NCBI RefSeq assembly: GCF_034424525.1
Contig: NZ_CP139981.1
Span: 10,455-74,454 of the forward strand
Length of the DNA: 64,000 nucleotides
Direction of reading: 5' to 3'
Origin: Sphingobium yanoikuyae
GTDB taxonomy: Bacteria; Pseudomonadota; Alphaproteobacteria; Sphingomonadales; Sphingomonadaceae
A model generated the notes under the pieces. It was not told the origin of the DNA and made no database searches. It was given only the letters and a program-made list of their open reading frames with translations. Below, piece after piece: positions 14,983-22,838 of this stretch (position 1 is its first letter; the number at the start of each line of letters is the position of its first letter). The position numbers and the translations under genes were made by a program.

Positions 14983-14994
14983 GTTACATGTAAC
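14983..14994 (-). promoter_or_regulatory. Palindrome GTTACATGTAAC, candidate mazEF operator
   Basis: A perfect 12-bp dyad lies in an AT-richer stretch directly upstream of the antitoxin start. Antitoxin or antitoxin-toxin complexes usually repress their own promoter through such a dyad. Confidence 0.5.
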
Positions 14995-15409
14995 GTAATC
15001 GGTATTATTGCCCGTCGCAAGGAAAACGTCCGGTTTTCTTGCGGCCGGTGGAAGCCCTTGCCCCGGCCGGTTTTGACGCCAAGAAACCCGATCCCGAAAT
15101 CAACGCCTGCTTGGTCCGTGGCAACCAGCTTTTCTGGCGGTTTCGGACATCGGGCGCGAGCGGATCAACAATGTGCCTCCGTCTCAGCCAATCTGCGTCC
15201 GCTGAGGCCCATTATTGCGCGTCCGGCCAATCATCATTGCAGTCCACTACAGCTAGGCGCAGAATGTCGGCACGGGCAGCATGGCGCAATAGGGTTGCTC
15301 AAGCAGCTATTTGCGCCATGGCTTTCGCGCCTAGCGCAGATGGTATAGATTGTGCGCCATATTTGGACGAGCGAGGTTCAAACCCTGCATGGACGGTCAG
15401 GACGACGCG
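14995..15409. other. Gene-free stretch
   Basis: No supportable gene is visible. It contains a hairpin-forming pair, ATGGCGCAATAG (15281-15292) and CTATTTGCGCCAT (15307-15319), with a one-base bulge. The probable divergent promoters of mazE and the sigma-like gene also lie here. A 14-base string, CTACAGCTAGGCGC, near 15247 is shared with about 10404. Confidence 0.4.
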
Positions 15410-16123
15410 ATGAAATCGGCCATGGAGCTGTTCGCAGCTCGGCTTGCAAAGCGCGATGTAGAGAGGCCGATCACCGACCATCGAACCGTCGAGCGGTTGA
15501 TCGCGATGCTGGAACCGCATGAGCAACAGGTTGTCCGCTTGCGGATCGGGCTTGGCCCCTCTCCCGCGCTCACTCTTGCCGCGACTGCAAAGATCGTCGG
15601 TGTGTCGCCAAGCCGCATCGGCCAAATCGAGGACAAGGCATTCCGAAGGATCAGATGGGTCTGCAACAACATAGACATTCACGATCGTTCGGCGCTGGAT
15701 GCTTTGATCGCGCGCAGGCGTGATGAAGCGGCTGAGGCCGAGCGGATCAGGAAACGCGATGCCTTGCAAAAGGCGCTAGATCAGGAGCGGAAGCGCAAAG
15801 CCAAGCAAGACCGGGACGAGGTCAGGCGAGCGAAGGCGCGCGATTCCGCTTGGAACCGCAAACTACGCGTGGCGCAGGCTGAGCTTGATCGGATGAGATC
15901 CGACGCTCAGTTTTTTGCCGAACAGATCGCTCAAATCGAGCAGCGCGCTAATTGGCTGAGGGCAATTTTGCCGCGCGACCGCCAATTGGCGGCGCTGCGC
16001 GAACAGGCCGATGAAATCCGCGATGCGATCGCGAGCGCAGAAGCCAGCATATCCAACATGCTGGCCTCGCCCCCGGATGGTCCCCAGCTAGGCAAGGAAG
16101 CTTCAACAAACGATGGCCACTGA
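15410..16123 (+). CDS. Sigma-70 region 4-like HTH protein with long coiled coil
   Basis: 237 residues from the ATG at 15410. Residues about 25-90 look like sigma-70 region 4: LIAMLEPHEQQVVRLRIGLG, then LAATAKIVGVSPSRIGQIEDKAFRRIRW, the pattern used to bind -35 boxes. Residues about 105-215 are a highly charged coiled coil (Glu/Arg/Lys/Ala-rich), and the tail is disordered. There is no region 2, so it is not a complete sigma factor. It may be a plasmid transcription modulator or a structural DNA-binding protein. It overlaps the resolvase gene by 11 bp. Confidence 0.7.
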   Translation: MKSAMELFAARLAKRDVERPITDHRTVERLIAMLEPHEQQVVRLRIGLGPSPALTLAATAKIVGVSPSRIGQIEDKAFRRIRWVCNNIDIHDRSALDALIARRRDEAAEAERIRKRDALQKALDQERKRKAKQDRDEVRRAKARDSAWNRKLRVAQAELDRMRSDAQFFAEQIAQIEQRANWLRAILPRDRQLAALREQADEIRDAIASAEASISNMLASPPDGPQLGKEASTNDGH

Positions 16124-16811
16124 TATTGAGCCGTCCCCCGCCTTCGCGCCGCAGATCGGCCGCGTTTATTTGCGCGTCAGCACCGATGCACAGGACTTAC
16201 GCCGACAGGATGCCATCGTAGCCGAGGCGAAGGCAGCGGGCTATTATGTCGCGGCAGTCTATCGGGAGAAGGCATCGGGTGCCCGTGCCGACCGCCCCGA
16301 GTTGCTGCGTATGATTGCCGATCTTCAACCCGGTGAAGTGGTGATTGCCGAGAAGATTGACCGGATTAGTCGTCTTCCCTTGGCCGAGGCCGAGCAGCTG
16401 GTTGAGACAATTCGTGCGCGAGGCGCGCGACTTGCCATTCCCGGCGTCGTGGACCTGTCCGACCTCGCGGCCGACGCCGAGGGCATCGCCCGCATCGTGC
16501 TCGAATCTGTTCAGGCGATGCTCTTGAAGATCGCCCTGCAGATGGCTCACGACGATTACACCGATCGCCGCGAGCGACAGCGCCAAGGTATCGCCTTGGC
16601 AAAGGCCGCAGGGCGCAGCGGAGGGCGCAAAGGCGATCGGGCAACGCACGCCCGCATTGTGGCATTGCGCGAAGCGGGCAAGAGCATTGCCAAAACGGCA
16701 GAGCTGGCCGATTGCGACCGCAGCACCGTCAAGCGGGTGTGGGCGGCCCATCGTGCCGCCCAGGTGCAAGAACCCAGCCCTCAGCGAAATCATCGTGAGC
16801 GGAACCGCTGA
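16113..16811 (+). CDS. Serine recombinase (plasmid resolvase-type)
   Basis: 232 residues. The catalytic N-terminal domain starts after 16 extra residues: GRVYLRVSTDAQDLRRQ (catalytic Ser in RVST), REKASGARADRPELLRM, EKIDRISRLPLAEAEQLV and the helix E region. A C-terminal HTH follows (ALREAGKSIAKTAELADCDRSTVKRVWAAH, about residues 175-210). It is not linked to a transposase, so multimer resolution of the plasmid is the likely role. Its start lies within the end of the sigma-like gene, indicating coupled expression. A backbone palindrome lies 25 bp after its stop. Confidence 0.88.
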   Translation: MATDIEPSPAFAPQIGRVYLRVSTDAQDLRRQDAIVAEAKAAGYYVAAVYREKASGARADRPELLRMIADLQPGEVVIAEKIDRISRLPLAEAEQLVETIRARGARLAIPGVVDLSDLAADAEGIARIVLESVQAMLLKIALQMAHDDYTDRRERQRQGIALAKAAGRSGGRKGDRATHARIVALREAGKSIAKTAELADCDRSTVKRVWAAHRAAQVQEPSPQRNHRERNR

Positions 16812-16838
16812 TTGCCCTTTCTGTTCGGCTTCAAGCCG

Positions 16839-16852
16839 GTGGCAGCTGCCAC
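16839..16852. repeat. Dispersed backbone palindrome, copy 2
   Basis: Exact GTGGCAGCTGCCAC with CCG/CGG extensions on both sides, giving a 20-bp perfect palindrome. It is located between the resolvase and ssb genes. Confidence 0.85.
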
Positions 16853-16973
16853 CGGCAGTCCCCTGCTCGCGTCAACGGACTGCCAGCTACGGAAAGAGCG
16901 GCGGAGCCGCGACAGGGTTTTCCAATCCCCGCCGTGCCGATCGAGCGCAGCGACCTATGGGTGCCAATGGCCA

Positions 16974-16987
16974 GTGGCAGCTGCCAC
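16974..16987. repeat. Dispersed backbone palindrome, copy 3
   Basis: Exact 14-bp core 135 bp from copy 2 and about 218 bp upstream of the ssb start. Confidence 0.85.
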
Positions 16988-17204
16988 CGCCGCCAGTCCA
17001 AATTGCTGCATCTACTCGGGCCGTTTCCTTTGGGCGTTGCTGTCTGACGGATACGAACTCCACATCGCCACTAATGCGGGCAAGCAGAAAACCGGCCTTC
17101 GGCCTTGGGTTTCCGCAAGCGGACCCTCCCATTTTCAGCTTGCCCGCGTAGCTCAGCTCCGCCGCAAAAAATCCGTCAGCAACGCTTATCCAAAGGAGAC
17201 TACC

Positions 17205-17519
17205 ATGCAGAACATCGCTGAATTTCGGATCATCGGCCGCGTTGGCAGTGTCGATACGACCGATAAAGTCACCCATGTTTCCGTCGCCGCGAACTACAAC
17301 CGCAAGGATGGCGATGAATGGAAGACCGATACGCACTGGAACCGCGTGACGTTCTTCCGCCAGCTGGCAGAGCGCGCCGCTGACTTGGGCAAGGGCGACC
17401 TGGTTCACATCACCGGACGGGTCCGCCAGAACAGCTACGAGAGCAATGGCGAAACCCGCTACTCGGTGGACCTGATCGCTGAGGGGCTGGGTATCTTGGT
17501 TCGGGGCGGGGCTGACTAA
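17205..17519 (+). CDS. ssb: Single-stranded DNA-binding protein, short plasmid type
   Basis: 104 residues from the ATG at 17205 (CAAAGGAG upstream). The OB fold is recognisable: AEFRIIGRVGSVDTTDKVTHVSVAANY, EWKTDTHWNRVTFFRQLAERAADLGKGDLVHITGRVRQNSYE. The acidic C-terminal tip that recruits partners in chromosomal SSB is missing; the protein ends GILVRGGAD. Plasmid SSBs protect single strands during conjugative entry. A strong terminator follows. Confidence 0.88.
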   Translation: MQNIAEFRIIGRVGSVDTTDKVTHVSVAANYNRKDGDEWKTDTHWNRVTFFRQLAERAADLGKGDLVHITGRVRQNSYESNGETRYSVDLIAEGLGILVRGGAD

Positions 17520-17542
17520 GCCCCCCCCCTTTCACCTAAAAC

Positions 17543-17568
17543 GGGCGGCCTGGTGGCCGCCCTTTTTT
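17543..17568 (+). terminator. Rho-independent terminator after ssb
   Basis: The arms GGGCGGCC and GGCCGCCC with a TGGT loop are followed by TTTTTT. This is a textbook intrinsic terminator 23 bases after the ssb stop. Confidence 0.9.
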
Positions 17569-17626
17569 GTGGACAATGCTTTTCACAGACCCTAACAAGA
17601 ATAGGGTTTAACTACGTGAGGCATGT

Positions 17627-17878
17627 GTGGCAGCCAAACTGTTCAATCGTGTAGCGAGCTTGCGCGTCGCTTCCGGACTTACGCAATCCGAGCTGGCAGC
17701 GAGGATTCAAGTCTCCCCTGAAACAGTCGCGGCCATCGAGAACGGCAGACAGGACGCCACTTTGCTGACGGCGCTACGTATGTCGCGTGCCCTGCGAACC
17801 GAGGTGCCGAACATCTTCAGGGAGCAGCCTTTCCCTAAGCTGATCGGCTCCGAGCGAGGCGAGAGCCGAACAGCTTAG
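17627..17878 (+). CDS. XRE-family helix-turn-helix regulator, 83 aa
   Basis: GTG start at 17627. Residues about 8-60 form a Cro/CI-type HTH: RVASLRVASGLTQSELAARIQVSPETVAAIENGRQDATLLTALRMSRAL. The spacing is typical of small plasmid repressors of the YgzD/Cro class. It precedes a membrane protein gene and parA on the same strand and may control the partition operon. The last 20 residues are polar and probably disordered. Confidence 0.8.
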   Translation: MAAKLFNRVASLRVASGLTQSELAARIQVSPETVAAIENGRQDATLLTALRMSRALRTEVPNIFREQPFPKLIGSERGESRTA

Positions 17879-17887
17879 GAGGCCGCT

Positions 17888-18235
17888 ATGCGCCGTGAGA
17901 TTGCCAGCAAACTTCGGCGCGCAGCCAGCGTGCTACGGACTGTCATGCTTTGGGCATCGCTTGCCCTGTGGCTTGCGATCGCGGCAACCGCGCTGATCGT
18001 CGTCCTTGCAGTCGGACTCGCGGCCTATTTCGCTTTTGGCTGGCTAGGAGTGGGAGCCGTCGCCGTCTTCGTGCTGATCGTTTTCTTCGGCAAAGACCCA
18101 CCAACCGAACAGACCGGCCCGCGCCGCAAGGGCAAGGGCCTCAACCTGAACGACGATCCGAACCCATGGTATATGCAGTCGCAGTATCGCTTCGGATCGG
18201 GAAACAGCGCCGCTCATAACCGCTGGCACAAGTAG
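17888..18235 (+). CDS. Small membrane protein between regulator and parA, 115 aa
   Basis: A basic N-terminus (RREIASKLRRAASVLR) is followed by two hydrophobic helices (about 20-45 and 48-72, rich in Ala, Val, Leu). The cytoplasmic-like tail has PPTEQTGPRRKGKGLNLNDDPNPWYMQSQYRFGSG. GGAGG precedes the ATG at 17888. I recognise no family. It lies 9 bp after the XRE gene and 30 bp before parA, so it is very likely cotranscribed with the partition genes. Confidence 0.65.
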   Translation: MRREIASKLRRAASVLRTVMLWASLALWLAIAATALIVVLAVGLAAYFAFGWLGVGAVAVFVLIVFFGKDPPTEQTGPRRKGKGLNLNDDPNPWYMQSQYRFGSGNSAAHNRWHK

Positions 18236-18265
18236 CCCGTGGCGCAGCCATTGAAGGGATTCTCA

Positions 18266-19024
18266 ATGCGAACAATCGTAGTGACCAATGAGCGCGGCGG
18301 CATCGGCAAGACCACGCTTACCTGTCATATTGCGTGGCATCTGGCCGAGCAGGGCAAGCGTGTCGTGGTCCTGGACCTGGACAAGCAATGCCACAGTGCC
18401 GGGATGCTGAAAGCCGAGTTCGAGCAGATCGGCCCGGTTCAGTCGATTCTTGACTTCGACCCGAACGAAGAACCTCCGGCGCTGGCCTGTTTCAAGAACA
18501 CACGGCAGATCGTCGAGTTGACGACTGACAGCCCGCAGCAAGGCCAGCACATCGGCGCTTATGTCCGCGCCATTCGTGCCGGCCTTGCCAAGCACTACGA
18601 CTACTGCGTGATCGACACTGCGCCCGCGTGGGATGGCCGGAACCTCATGGCGCTGATTGCGTCCGATTATGTCGCGGTCCCACTGGACCCCGACAAAACC
18701 GCGCGTCAGTCGCTCAACGAAATCTCGCAAAGCATCAGCCTTGCAAACAAGGTGCGCGGGGAGGGTAACGCGACCCGGTTCGGGATCGTGTTCAACCGCG
18801 TTCAGACAACGAGCGAAGTTTCAAAAATGCTGATGGACCGCATTGGGCAGGCGCTTCCTGCCAATGTGGTGCCGCACACCATTCCGCACCGCGAGCACAT
18901 GCGCGAGGCGGCTTTACTCGAAATTCCCGTTTGGCGCTTGGCAAAGGACACGCGGCGTAGCGCGCCGATCGTGCGCGAAGTCGTCTCCTACATTGTCGAT
19001 CAAGCTGAGAGGGAAGCCGCATGA
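18266..19024 (+). CDS. parA: ParA-family partition ATPase
   Basis: 252 residues from the ATG at 18266 (GAAGGG upstream). The deviant Walker A motif is RGGIGKTTL in place of the usual KGGxGKT, so the signature lysine is Arg; Walker A' LDLDKQCHSAG and the VIDTAPAW motif are present. There is no N-terminal HTH, so it belongs to the shorter ParA type (Ib-like or Soj-like length). It drives segregation of plasmid copies by ATP-dependent DNA binding and is released by ParB. It overlaps parB by 4 bp (ATGA). Confidence 0.92.
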   Translation: MRTIVVTNERGGIGKTTLTCHIAWHLAEQGKRVVVLDLDKQCHSAGMLKAEFEQIGPVQSILDFDPNEEPPALACFKNTRQIVELTTDSPQQGQHIGAYVRAIRAGLAKHYDYCVIDTAPAWDGRNLMALIASDYVAVPLDPDKTARQSLNEISQSISLANKVRGEGNATRFGIVFNRVQTTSEVSKMLMDRIGQALPANVVPHTIPHREHMREAALLEIPVWRLAKDTRRSAPIVREVVSYIVDQAEREAA

Positions 19025-20046
19025 GCAAGGCAGCTGTCAAACCGGCGAAGAAGAGCTTTGCCGACTTCGATATGGACGCGATGGACTTTTCGGCCGTCCC
19101 CGCGAATACCGAGTTCAAGGCAGCTGGACGGTTTCAGCGCCTTCCGCTCGATGACATTGATCCAGACCCCACGCAGGTTCGCCGGGAGTTCGACCAGGCC
19201 GAGATTGATGCACTGGCCGCAACCATCAAGGACCGCGGCTTGCTGCAACCCATCGTTGTCGCGCCAACATCGAACGGTCGCTACATCATCCGCTACGGAG
19301 AGCGGCGCTATCGCGCGTGCCGCCAGCTTGGTTTCGACCAGATCGACACCGTTCTGGATCAGGCGGACGCCGAGCGCGATATTGGCCTCGACCAGTTTCT
19401 TGAGAACGAGCAACGCCAAGCCCTAAGTCTGGCTGAGCGCGTCAGTTTCATCGCGAGCCGCGTCAGTGACACGCTCTCGACAAAGGATCTAGCCGCGCGC
19501 ATCGCCAAGCCGCATTCGGAAGTGAAGCGGCTCTACTCGCTGCGCACCTTGCCCGAGGACATTCTTGCCGCGTTGAAGAATTGTTCTCCGCGTGCCGCCG
19601 TCGCGATCAAACACGCGATCGAGCTGGACGAGCAGGCCACGCGCAATTTCGTGGCAGCAAACGAAAATCCGACAGCCGCCGCCTGTGAGCAGTTTCTTGC
19701 TACGCTCCAAGGCAGCCCCGAGGAAGAGACCGCGCAGGCCGGTGCCGCTAAAGCGATCGACGATCCAGCGTCGCCCCAAGAATCGCGCGCCTTGGTGGCA
19801 GCTGCTACCAGTGCGACGGACGATCGTCGGGAGCGGCCTGAACTGGACGCTCACGACGACGAGCGGGAAGGGGAGGGGGCCGTGCTTGCCGATCCTTCCG
19901 ATCACAAGCCGCGCGCCCCCCGTCAGCCGAAAGAGGCTACCGACGCACCGGCTATCATCATTCAGGGCCGTCGCGGGATTGTTCTAAGTGGCCAGGTCAC
20001 GGTTCGGTTCGACGGCGAGGCCGCGCCCCAAACCTTCGACTTCTGA
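19021..20046 (+). CDS. parB: ParB-family partition protein
   Basis: 341 residues. The N-terminal ParB/Srx domain shows LPLDDIDPDPTQVRREFDQAEIDALAATIKDRGLLQPIVV and YGERRYRACRQLG, followed by NEQRQALSLAERVSFIAS. The central HTH is around DLAARIAKPHSEVKRLYSLRTLP (about residues 155-180). The C-terminal part is acidic and low-complexity, with a final beta-rich segment. A one-mismatch copy of the backbone palindrome lies inside the gene (19795-19808) and another copy just downstream, which makes ParB one candidate binder. Confidence 0.92.
   Translation: MSKAAVKPAKKSFADFDMDAMDFSAVPANTEFKAAGRFQRLPLDDIDPDPTQVRREFDQAEIDALAATIKDRGLLQPIVVAPTSNGRYIIRYGERRYRACRQLGFDQIDTVLDQADAERDIGLDQFLENEQRQALSLAERVSFIASRVSDTLSTKDLAARIAKPHSEVKRLYSLRTLPEDILAALKNCSPRAAVAIKHAIELDEQATRNFVAANENPTAAACEQFLATLQGSPEEETAQAGAAKAIDDPASPQESRALVAAATSATDDRRERPELDAHDDEREGEGAVLADPSDHKPRAPRQPKEATDAPAIIIQGRRGIVLSGQVTVRFDGEAAPQTFDF
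19795..19808. repeat. Dispersed backbone palindrome, copy 4 (inside parB, one mismatch)
   Basis: GTGGCAGCTGCTAC, one base off the consensus. It encodes V-A-A-A-T in the acidic linker of ParB. Confidence 0.7.
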
Positions 20047-20100
20047 TAGCTTTTACCGTCCACGTTCTCTCAGCATCGAGGCGACGTGGAATTTAGAGCG

Positions 20101-20114
20101 GTGGCAGTTGCCAC
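20101..20114. repeat. Dispersed backbone palindrome, copy 5 (after parB)
   Basis: GTGGCAGTTGCCAC, with AGCG/CGCT extension on both sides. It lies 55 bases after the parB stop and just upstream of the candidate oriT region. Confidence 0.8.
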
Positions 20115-20128
20115 CGCTTTTTGTTTGT

Positions 20129-20234
20129 GGGGTAGGTATCTACTTTATGGCAGGATAAGCCTTGCGGCGGCTAATGTTAACCGATACGCTCAATCCTATC
20201 GGATCGCGCTTCACGGTTGGGAGATACCTACCCC
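20129..20234. other. Nested inverted repeats upstream of mobC, candidate oriT or mob operator
   Basis: The 13-bp arms GGGGTAGGTATCT (20129-20141) and AGATACCTACCCC (20222-20234) are exact complements 80 bp apart. Inside them lies a hairpin, CCGATA/TATCGG (20181-20202), flanked by AACCG/CGGTT. Nested repeats immediately before the accessory and relaxase genes are the usual design of a transfer origin. The nick site cannot be assigned from the sequence alone. Confidence 0.55.
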
Positions 20235-20236
20235 AC

Positions 20237-20788
20237 ATGGAAAAGACGCTGGGCTTCAAGATCGAGGCAACCAAGCTCGCAAAGATTGACGCGCTTGCGC
20301 AGACGAGGGGAGGGCGCGGCCCCTTCATGCGTCAACTGGTTGACGCCGTGCTCCGGCAGTCCGGGGCGGCCAGCGAGGCCGCACCTCTTGTTGACCGCGA
20401 GGCCGCTGGCGAGCATCGCCTTTATCTTCGGCCGACCGAAACCGAACTGGCCGTGATCCGCCATCGCGCAAAAGAGCGCCGCATGACCCCGGCGACCTGG
20501 GCCATGGCTCTTGTGCGGCGACACATCGGCATTGCCGCGCCTGTCGATCGCGAATTGCGCGAAGAGCTGTTGAATTGCCGTCAGGCGTTGCAGCGCATTG
20601 GGCGCAACGTGAATCAGATCGCCCGAGCCGCTAACAAGATGGCGCTGGCGGACAATGCAGCGGAGATCGCCGGCGAGCTGCAAAAGGTCAACGACCTGCG
20701 CGCGGCGATCGGCGCGGCCGTCGAAGGTATCGGCGCCGCTACGAAAGCTGACCTGTCCTATTGGGAGGTTTCCAGTGAGCGACTTTGA
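20237..20788 (+). CDS. mobC: Relaxosome accessory protein, MobC-like
   Basis: 183 residues from the ATG at 20237. An N-terminal ribbon-helix-helix-like segment (KTLGFKIEATKLAKIDALAQTRGGRGPFMRQLVDAVL) is followed by a conserved MobC-type helical region (RLYLRPTETELAVIRHRAKERRMTPATWAMALVRRH and LRRIGRNVNQIARAANKMA-type sequence near residue 125). Such proteins bind oriT and help the relaxase melt it. The gene follows the nested repeats directly and overlaps the relaxase gene by 14 bp. Confidence 0.8.
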   Translation: MEKTLGFKIEATKLAKIDALAQTRGGRGPFMRQLVDAVLRQSGAASEAAPLVDREAAGEHRLYLRPTETELAVIRHRAKERRMTPATWAMALVRRHIGIAAPVDRELREELLNCRQALQRIGRNVNQIARAANKMALADNAAEIAGELQKVNDLRAAIGAAVEGIGAATKADLSYWEVSSERL

Positions 20789-21818
20789 TAGCAGCTTTGA
20801 GGCGGGACAGCTTGCCGCGCTGTTCAAACCAAAGCTGACCAGCGACCCGAACAGGCGCGGGGCCGATATGTTGCTGCGCTCGCTGAGTTCGAGGCGGGCA
20901 GGCCAGGGCGGGAGCACGCGGGCGCGGCTTGCTCGCGTTGTCAGCCGTGCCCCGGAGGTCATGGTCAAGGTTACGGGCAGGCCGAAGGGCAAGAACCACG
21001 CGGCTGCGCATTTCGACTATATCGGCCGGAAAGGCGATGTGCCGCTTGAAACGCGTGATGGCGACATACTGACTGACAAGGAAGCTCGGGCGGAGCTGGC
21101 GCGCGATTGGGGCGATCCTGTCTATTGGCGTGACAATTCTACCGTAGCCGCCGTGAGCATGGTTTTTTCGATGCCGGCAGGGACAGACCCCGACAAGGTT
21201 CTTTCAGCGGTGCGCGAGGTCGCGCGCAGCGAGATCGGGCATGAGTGGGATTACGTCCTGGCGCTGCATACGGACACACCGCGGCCCCACGTGCATGTGA
21301 CGGTTGCCGCGCGCGGCGACACAGGGCAACGCTTCAACCCGCGACCTCAAACGCTGCATCATTACCGGGAGCGCTTTGCAGAGGAATTGCGGGCGAGGGG
21401 GGTTACTGCCGAGGCAACGCCTCGCGCAGCGCGTGGTGTCGGCCGAGCCGGTCAGAGCATGGCCCTGAATCGGATGAGGCAGCGCTACATGGCCGGCACC
21501 GCACCTGCGCCGTTTGCCAATCAGAAGATCACTGCGGCCGCGCGAGACCAGCTGGCGGGGCGGTCAACCGCTCCGGATTTCGTGGTGCGCGGGCGGCAGG
21601 CATGGAATGAGACGCAACACCGCTATCTAGCTGCCGCCAAGCGGCTTGAGACAAGCAGCGATCCAGCTGACCGCCAGCTTGCCGACCAGGTGCGGCAATT
21701 TGTGGGGGCAGGGCGAACGCCTACAATTCATGAGCGATCGGTAGCCGCGATGGAGCGGAAGCGGCAGAGCGAACGATCTAGGAACCGCGATCGTTCGCGG
21801 GAAGGGCCAGGACGATAG
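20775..21818 (+). CDS. Relaxase/mobilisation nuclease (HxH type, MobA/VirD2-like)
   Basis: 347 residues. The GTG at 20775 is preceded by GGGAGG and overlaps mobC. The metal-binding relaxase motif is HTDTPRPHVHVTVAARG (near residue 175); an upstream segment MVKVTGRPKGKNHAAAHFDYIGRKG is the likely motif I region. The C-terminus is basic (ERKRQSERSRNRDRSREG). It nicks oriT and pilots the strand through the type IV channel. The protein is short and lacks the LPD7-type extension of larger relaxases; a separate LPD7 protein is encoded next to virD4. Confidence 0.88.
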   Translation: MSDFDSSFEAGQLAALFKPKLTSDPNRRGADMLLRSLSSRRAGQGGSTRARLARVVSRAPEVMVKVTGRPKGKNHAAAHFDYIGRKGDVPLETRDGDILTDKEARAELARDWGDPVYWRDNSTVAAVSMVFSMPAGTDPDKVLSAVREVARSEIGHEWDYVLALHTDTPRPHVHVTVAARGDTGQRFNPRPQTLHHYRERFAEELRARGVTAEATPRAARGVGRAGQSMALNRMRQRYMAGTAPAPFANQKITAAARDQLAGRSTAPDFVVRGRQAWNETQHRYLAAAKRLETSSDPADRQLADQVRQFVGAGRTPTIHERSVAAMERKRQSERSRNRDRSREGPGR

Positions 21819-21999
21819 TTATTGGCCGTGCTTGGTCCAACCAACGCTGTTTGCACGTTCCAAAGCGACCAATGCGTCTGATACCGCCTTCTGTGCGACT
21901 AGAAGATAACCTTCGGCAATGCTGGGCCATGTTAGCTCATCGAACGGATTTGTGACGTTGCCGTTGAAATAGTCGAGAGCTTCATGAGCGCGTGCAGCC
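21819..21999 (-). pseudogene. 3' part of a duplicated small gene (5' end lost)
   Basis: The frame encodes [21 protein letters not shown] and onward to GWTKHGQ, nearly identical to residues about 17-76 of the intact gene at 44173-44403. Upstream of 21999 the sequence switches abruptly to an lgt fragment, so the start and first residues are missing. It marks the left border of the accessory island. Confidence 0.8.
21825..21999. repeat. Direct repeat, left copy (island border)
   Basis: 175 bp, nearly identical to 44179-44353 in the same orientation (a handful of substitutions by eye). Together with the right copy it delimits the 22-kb accessory region. Confidence 0.88.
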
Positions 22000-22369
22000 A
22001 TTCGAGGCCGTGTCGTCGCGCGAACAGGATCAGCGCGAGCGAGACGCCAGCTGCACCCCCGTGGAACGACATGCCGCCGTCCCACAGCTTGAGGATTTGC
22101 AGGGGGTCGAAGATCATCTCAGGACCGTAAAAGATCACATAGCCGAGACGGCCACCGAGGATAACGCCCAACGTCGCGTAGAACACGAGATCGTCGGCTT
22201 GTGCGCGGTTCATCGGGGCCGCTGGTTGGGCCAGCAGCCGCAGCAGATACCACCACCCGGCAATGATGCCGGCGATATAGGCCAGCGAGTACCAGCGGAT
22301 GTCGAGCGGGCCTATGGAGATGGCTATCGGGCTCAATCCGAGGCTGGCGAATGCGATATGGCTATCCAA
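22000..22369 (-). pseudogene. lgt: lgt fragment (prolipoprotein diacylglyceryl transferase), 3' truncated
   Basis: Read from the TTG at 22369 the product starts [21 protein letters not shown] and contains the Lgt N-terminal region: [22 protein letters not shown], then [23 protein letters not shown] and the signature-type stretch [16 protein letters not shown]. After about 123 residues the frame enters the direct repeat, so more than half of the enzyme is absent. It is a chromosomal-type housekeeping gene fragment, evidence that this block was captured from a chromosome or another replicon. Confidence 0.85.
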
Positions 22370-22415
22370 GGATTGTATCCTGCCTGCGAGAAGCGGCGCT
22401 CGAGCGCGCCATGGG

Positions 22416-22802
22416 TTATTCCGGTGCGATTGAAGCGCCGGCATCCTTGAGCGCCGCAAACCCGCCGGGGACGTGGGCGACATTCTCCACGCCCATCTCC
22501 TTGAGTGATTTTGCGGCCAGCGCCGAGCGGGCGCCGGACCCACAATAGAGCACCAACCGCGATCCACTGGCGAGTTTGGCATTGTGGGTGGGGCTTTCAG
22601 GATCGACCTGGAATTCCAGAAGGCCACGCGGGACATGCACCGCACCAGCCACCAGCCCCGATTTTGCGACTTCCCCTGGCTCGCGGATGTCAACGAACTG
22701 GACCTTGGGATTGCCGACAAGTTTGGCTGCATCGTCAGGCGCGATAGTTTCGACAATCGCATTCGCTTCGGAAACCAGTTGTTTCGAGGTGCGTGTTGGC
22801 AT
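22416..22802 (-). CDS. Rhodanese-like sulfurtransferase, 128 aa
   Basis: A single rhodanese domain: [27 protein letters not shown], then [41 protein letters not shown]. The catalytic Cys is in CGSGARS (near residue 89). There is no signal peptide, so it acts in the cytoplasm, moving sulfane sulfur between persulfides and acceptors. It is the last gene of the BigR-type operon transcribed from 25615. The start ATG at 22802 is supported by GGAGAAAG upstream. Confidence 0.9.
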   Translation of the reverse strand: MPTRTSKQLVSEANAIVETIAPDDAAKLVGNPKVQFVDIREPGEVAKSGLVAGAVHVPRGLLEFQVDPESPTHNAKLASGSRLVLYCGSGARSALAAKSLKEMGVENVAHVPGGFAALKDAGASIAPE

Positions 22803-22838
22803 CGACTTTCTCCTGTAAATGAACCTGTATCGGATGGC

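Larger units (their letters stand above)
16812..17204. other. Intergenic region with two backbone palindromes, upstream of ssb
   Basis: A 393-bp non-coding stretch. It carries GTGGCAGCTGCCAC at 16839-16852, extended to a 20-bp perfect palindrome at 16836-16855, and again at 16974-16987, 135 bp apart. The ssb promoter should lie within it. Confidence 0.6.

Noticed and set aside
17141..17180. GCCCGCGTAGCTCAG string resembling the 5' end of a tRNA gene
   Set aside because: No matching acceptor arm, anticodon stem or T-loop follows, so it cannot fold as a tRNA.
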